6,984 nucleotides of DNA from Minisyncoccota bacterium (GTDB lineage Bacteria > Patescibacteriota > Minisyncoccia > Minisyncoccales > CG1-02-41-26), in the NCBI GenBank assembly GCA_028712605.1, contig JAQTPV010000037.1, forward strand, positions 1-6,984, read 5' to 3'. Position 1 is the first letter of the stretch; each line of letters opens with the position of its first letter. The notes beneath the pieces are model-generated. The model ran no database searches. It was not told the origin of the DNA and saw only the letters and a program-made list of their open reading frames with translations. Shown here piece by piece: positions 5,091 to 6,984 of this stretch. Both the position numbers and the translations under genes were made by a program.

Positions 5091-5824
5091 TAATTTTTTA
5101 AATTAGAGTAAATATTCTGGACGGCCTCGTTTTCGTCCAATTCCTCAAACATTTTTCGACAAGCGTTTAGTTCATTTTCAGGGACAATAATTTCCTCTTT
5201 AGCTATCCAGCCCAGATTGGCTGTTTCCCATTCTAAGTTTTGCTCCCGTAGCCCCTTTTTCATCCCTTCTAATTTTTCTGGTTCGCACAGAATTTCTAAA
5301 TAACTTTCCCCTTCTTCTTCGTACCAATTTAAATCCAGGGCCCCAGCTTCAATAGCCTTTAATTCCAATTCCTCTTTTTTTGAGGCATATTTGGAGGGCA
5401 AGGCGAGGATACCTCTTTTTTCAAAAAGCCATCTAACGGATCCTTCATTAGCCATCTTGCCATTATATTTGTTTAAAATTTGTTTCACCTCTGCAAGGGC
5501 CCTATTTTTGTTATCGGTGATGCCTTCCACAATCAAAGCGATGCCGCCTGGCCCAAAAGCCTCGTAACTTATTTCTTCCAACACCTGACCGTCTAAGAGC
5601 TCGCCAGTACCCTTTTTGATGGCCTTTTCAATGTTGTCTTTGGGCATATTAGCTTCCCTGGCCTCATCAATAGCTTGTTTGAGCTTGGGGTTCATGTCTG
5701 GGTTGGGCCCTTCTTTAGCGGCGACAGAGATGAGACGAGATAGCTTAGAAAAAACCTTGCCTCGTTGCACGTCAGCTGCTCCCTTTTTATGTTTGATGCC
5801 TGCCCAATGGCTATGTCCTGACAT
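5090..5824 (-). CDS. yebC: YebC/PmpR (TACO1) family protein
   Basis: A cytoplasmic protein of a nearly universal bacterial family, long annotated as a transcriptional regulator. Recent work on YebC and mitochondrial TACO1 points to a ribosome-associated role in relieving stalls at proline-rich sequences. The 244 residues fit the usual 235-250. The family N-terminus MSGHSHWAGIKHKKGAAD (1-18) is nearly canonical and fixes the start at ATG 5824. Further landmarks are KLKQAIDEAREANMPKDNIEKAIKKG (about 47-72) and EAFGPGGIALIVEGITDNKNR (about 88-108), then the GSVRWLFEKRG segment (about 128-138). No Shine-Dalgarno precedes the start. The stop overlaps the ruvC start by one base, so the two form an operon, a common pairing. 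The promoter upstream overlaps the end of the preceding gene. Family assignment is secure; the exact role in this organism is not. Confidence 0.95.
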   Translation of the reverse strand: MSGHSHWAGIKHKKGAADVQRGKVFSKLSRLISVAAKEGPNPDMNPKLKQAIDEAREANMPKDNIEKAIKKGTGELLDGQVLEEISYEAFGPGGIALIVEGITDNKNRALAEVKQILNKYNGKMANEGSVRWLFEKRGILALPSKYASKKEELELKAIEAGALDLNWYEEEGESYLEILCEPEKLEGMKKGLREQNLEWETANLGWIAKEEIIVPENELNACRKMFEELDENEAVQNIYSNLKN

Positions 5825-5880
5825 AATGAATGATTTTTAGTTTGCCCGGTGGTCGTTAGGCGCTAATTAAGCACGAGTGC

Positions 5881-5909
5881 ATTGTAATCAAAAACTGCCT
5901 AAAAATCAA
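5881..5909 (-). promoter_or_regulatory. Promoter of the yebC-ruvC operon
   Basis: On the minus strand TTGATT (5904-5909, 4 of 6) and TACAAT (5881-5886, 5 of 6) are separated by the optimal 17 bases. The -35 overlaps the TGA stop of the upstream lamin-tail gene. The predicted start near 5874 would give a leader of about 50 bases. A GCAC-GA-GTGC inverted repeat (5871-5880) sits at the start site and could be an operator, though its arms are only four bases. The -10 is identical to that at 4442-4447. Confidence 0.5.
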
Positions 5910-6961
5910 CCAATCAAGTCGTGCGCCGTTCTTTTTTTGATAATTAGAACGGTGGCGGTAGAGGCGGCGGCTACCAAGAGGCCGAGTATAAAATTTAAGG
6001 TCGGCCTTGGGTTGGGGGTGGCCGTTTTGTTTTGGTTGGCCCAAGCGTTGTCTTGGCCCTGGGATATGTTGGCTGTCAGCGGTGGCTTTTTGGCGCTGTT
6101 TTGGGGGGAGTCTTCTTGGGGAGTTATCTTTTTGGCTATATTTGGTTTGCCAGGGGTTAGAGCCAAGCTCCATTGCCATCCATCTTCTGTTTTATTCCAA
6201 GATTGATTATCGGGAGCCTTGGGGTAATTCGTTCTATCAACCACCTCACCCTGTGGGTTTAAAAGCTCTAGGCCATCGCCAGCGTTTTGTAGGCTAATTT
6301 GAGTTTGAGGCCGCATTAGAACTAAGAATCCATAGGCAGGCATAATGGCATCTTTAGGAAAAACATACGTTCTAATTGACCCAACGTTGTCTTTTATCTT
6401 CCAGTCCGCCAGATTGACCTCAAAGCCATTGGCGTTATATGTTTCTATCCATTCATTCTCTGTGTCTGGGCCATCGGGGTTGGGCAACACCTCATTAATG
6501 AAAATATTCTTTATTTCCCCAGTGGTTACTATGGGCTGGCTGGCCCCAACAGTTGAAGTGGTGGGTAATTTTAACTTTGTCGCTAGGGTTTCAATTGCGC
6601 AATCGTTGATGGCCCTTGGTGTGCCGCCTGGGTTTTGGCTATTGCACCAAGTCTGGCCCAGTCGGGACATTGTCTGTTTGGTTTTGTTGTCGCCAGCTGG
6701 CCATTGGGTCAGGCAATCAACCTCATCAATAATTTCATTCTGGCCATCTAGTAATTGTAATTTTTCACCATTATTGTTTAGGGCACCCTGATAGGCTAGG
6801 TCGGTTTTGATGTTGGGTGCGCCACCATCAGCGCTTCTTTCTAAAAGAAAAAACCCTTGGCCAGGGACTATCCCCTGCAAATCAATTTTGATTTTTTCGT
6901 CAGTAGTTTTTAAGACCCAGTCATTTATAGTAATGGGTCGTTGGGAGTCATTGTATAGCTC
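5906..6961 (-). CDS. Lamin-tail-domain surface protein, two LTDs and C-terminal membrane anchor (5' truncated)
   Basis: The lamin tail domain is an immunoglobulin-like beta fold found in many bacterial secreted and surface proteins; its exact role here is unknown. The genomic part encodes 351 residues; the N-terminus is missing because the contig ends. Counting from the first genomic residue (Glu, codon 6959-6961), the first LTD fills about 1-117, with ITINDWVLK near its start and ending NPGGTPRAIN. The second LTD (about 152-275) opens IFINEVLPNPDGPDTENEWIE and ends TPGKPN. A Pro/Asn/Gln/Lys-rich linker (about 278-321) leads to a membrane segment (LNFILGLLVAAASTATVLII, about 322-341) and a short KKR tail, so the domains should face outside. 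Three cysteines (83, 106, 121) could form disulfides. No sortase motif is seen. An apparent GTG start at 6979 is inside adapter sequence and must be ignored. Confidence 0.85.
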   Translation of the reverse strand, partial: ELYNDSQRPITINDWVLKTTDEKIKIDLQGIVPGQGFFLLERSADGGAPNIKTDLAYQGALNNNGEKLQLLDGQNEIIDEVDCLTQWPAGDNKTKQTMSRLGQTWCNSQNPGGTPRAINDCAIETLATKLKLPTTSTVGASQPIVTTGEIKNIFINEVLPNPDGPDTENEWIETYNANGFEVNLADWKIKDNVGSIRTYVFPKDAIMPAYGFLVLMRPQTQISLQNAGDGLELLNPQGEVVDRTNYPKAPDNQSWNKTEDGWQWSLALTPGKPNIAKKITPQEDSPQNSAKKPPLTANISQGQDNAWANQNKTATPNPRPTLNFILGLLVAAASTATVLIIKKRTAHDLIG

Positions 6962-6962
6962 T

Positions 6963-6984
6963 AGATCGGAAGAGCACACGTCTG
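6963..6984 (+). other. Illumina adapter contamination at the contig end
   Basis: The last 22 bases begin AGATCGGAAGAGC and continue ACACGTCTG, which is the standard TruSeq Read 1 adapter. It is not genomic. Read on the minus strand it opens a false GTG start encoding MCSSD plus a hybrid Leu codon, fused in frame to the lamin-tail gene. These bases should be trimmed and the contig treated as ending at about 6962. Confidence 0.98.

Noticed and set aside
5906..5908. TGA stop of the lamin-tail gene as possible Gly codon (genetic code 25 of Gracilibacteria/SR1)
   Set aside because: No in-frame TGA occurs inside any of the long genes here. Reading through would only add four sense codons after the TGA before a TAG, so the standard code is sufficient.
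5877..6297. Plus-strand ORFs with membrane-like hydrophobic stretches
   Set aside because: They are antisense to the lamin-tail gene's C-terminal part; the hydrophobic look comes from the reverse complement of its Pro/Asn/Gln/Lys-rich linker.
6962..6979. GTG start giving a complete protein beginning MCSSDL
   Set aside because: The start and first codons are adapter sequence; the gene is truncated at the contig end.
1..6984. CRISPR arrays, insertion sequences, phage genes or long direct repeats
   Set aside because: No regularly spaced repeats, transposase or integrase motifs, or target-site duplications were seen on either strand.

Overview
The window looks like one end of a chromosomal contig from an uncultivated bacterium, most likely of the Candidate Phyla Radiation (Patescibacteria, Parcubacteria-like). 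The grounds are circumstantial. It carries a compact set of housekeeping genes, a surface protein with two lamin-tail domains and a C-terminal anchor (common in that group), few Shine-Dalgarno sequences and AT-rich spacers. No rRNA or other phylogenetic marker is present to settle this. Coding frames read cleanly with the standard code. The right end is not genomic: the last 22 bases (6963-6984) are an Illumina sequencing adapter, so the terminal gene's apparent start is an artefact.

Left part (1-1928, + strand): the 3' end of dnaA, a 264-base spacer with the marks of a replication origin (DnaA boxes, an imperfect palindrome and a 58-base stretch with only 4 G/C), then complete dnaN (sliding clamp). 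dnaN ends at a strong 13-bp hairpin terminator shared with the convergent gene.

Middle (1929-4616, - strand): a class A penicillin-binding protein with glycosyltransferase and transpeptidase domains. Upstream of it lie an undescribed 50-residue, extremely acidic protein (26 of 50 residues D/E, no K/R) and a candidate 31-codon ORF that begins where the promoter predicts transcription to start. The promoter (TTGACA-16-TACAAT) has two consensus DnaA boxes in inverted orientation just upstream. This suggests, but does not prove, a link between replication initiation and cell-wall synthesis, or a second DnaA-binding cluster near the origin.

Right part (4617-6962, - strand): ruvC (Holliday junction resolvase) overlaps yebC (translation/regulatory factor) by one base, giving a yebC-ruvC operon with its own promoter. 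Upstream is the truncated lamin-tail surface protein, which runs off the contig.

No tRNA, rRNA, CRISPR array, insertion sequence or phage gene was seen. The most interesting material is in the non-coding or very short parts: the DnaA-box pair at 4483-4522, the 4320-4435 leader with a possible Shine-Dalgarno-sequestering helix, and the acidic microprotein. These are inferences from sequence pattern and have no comparative support here.
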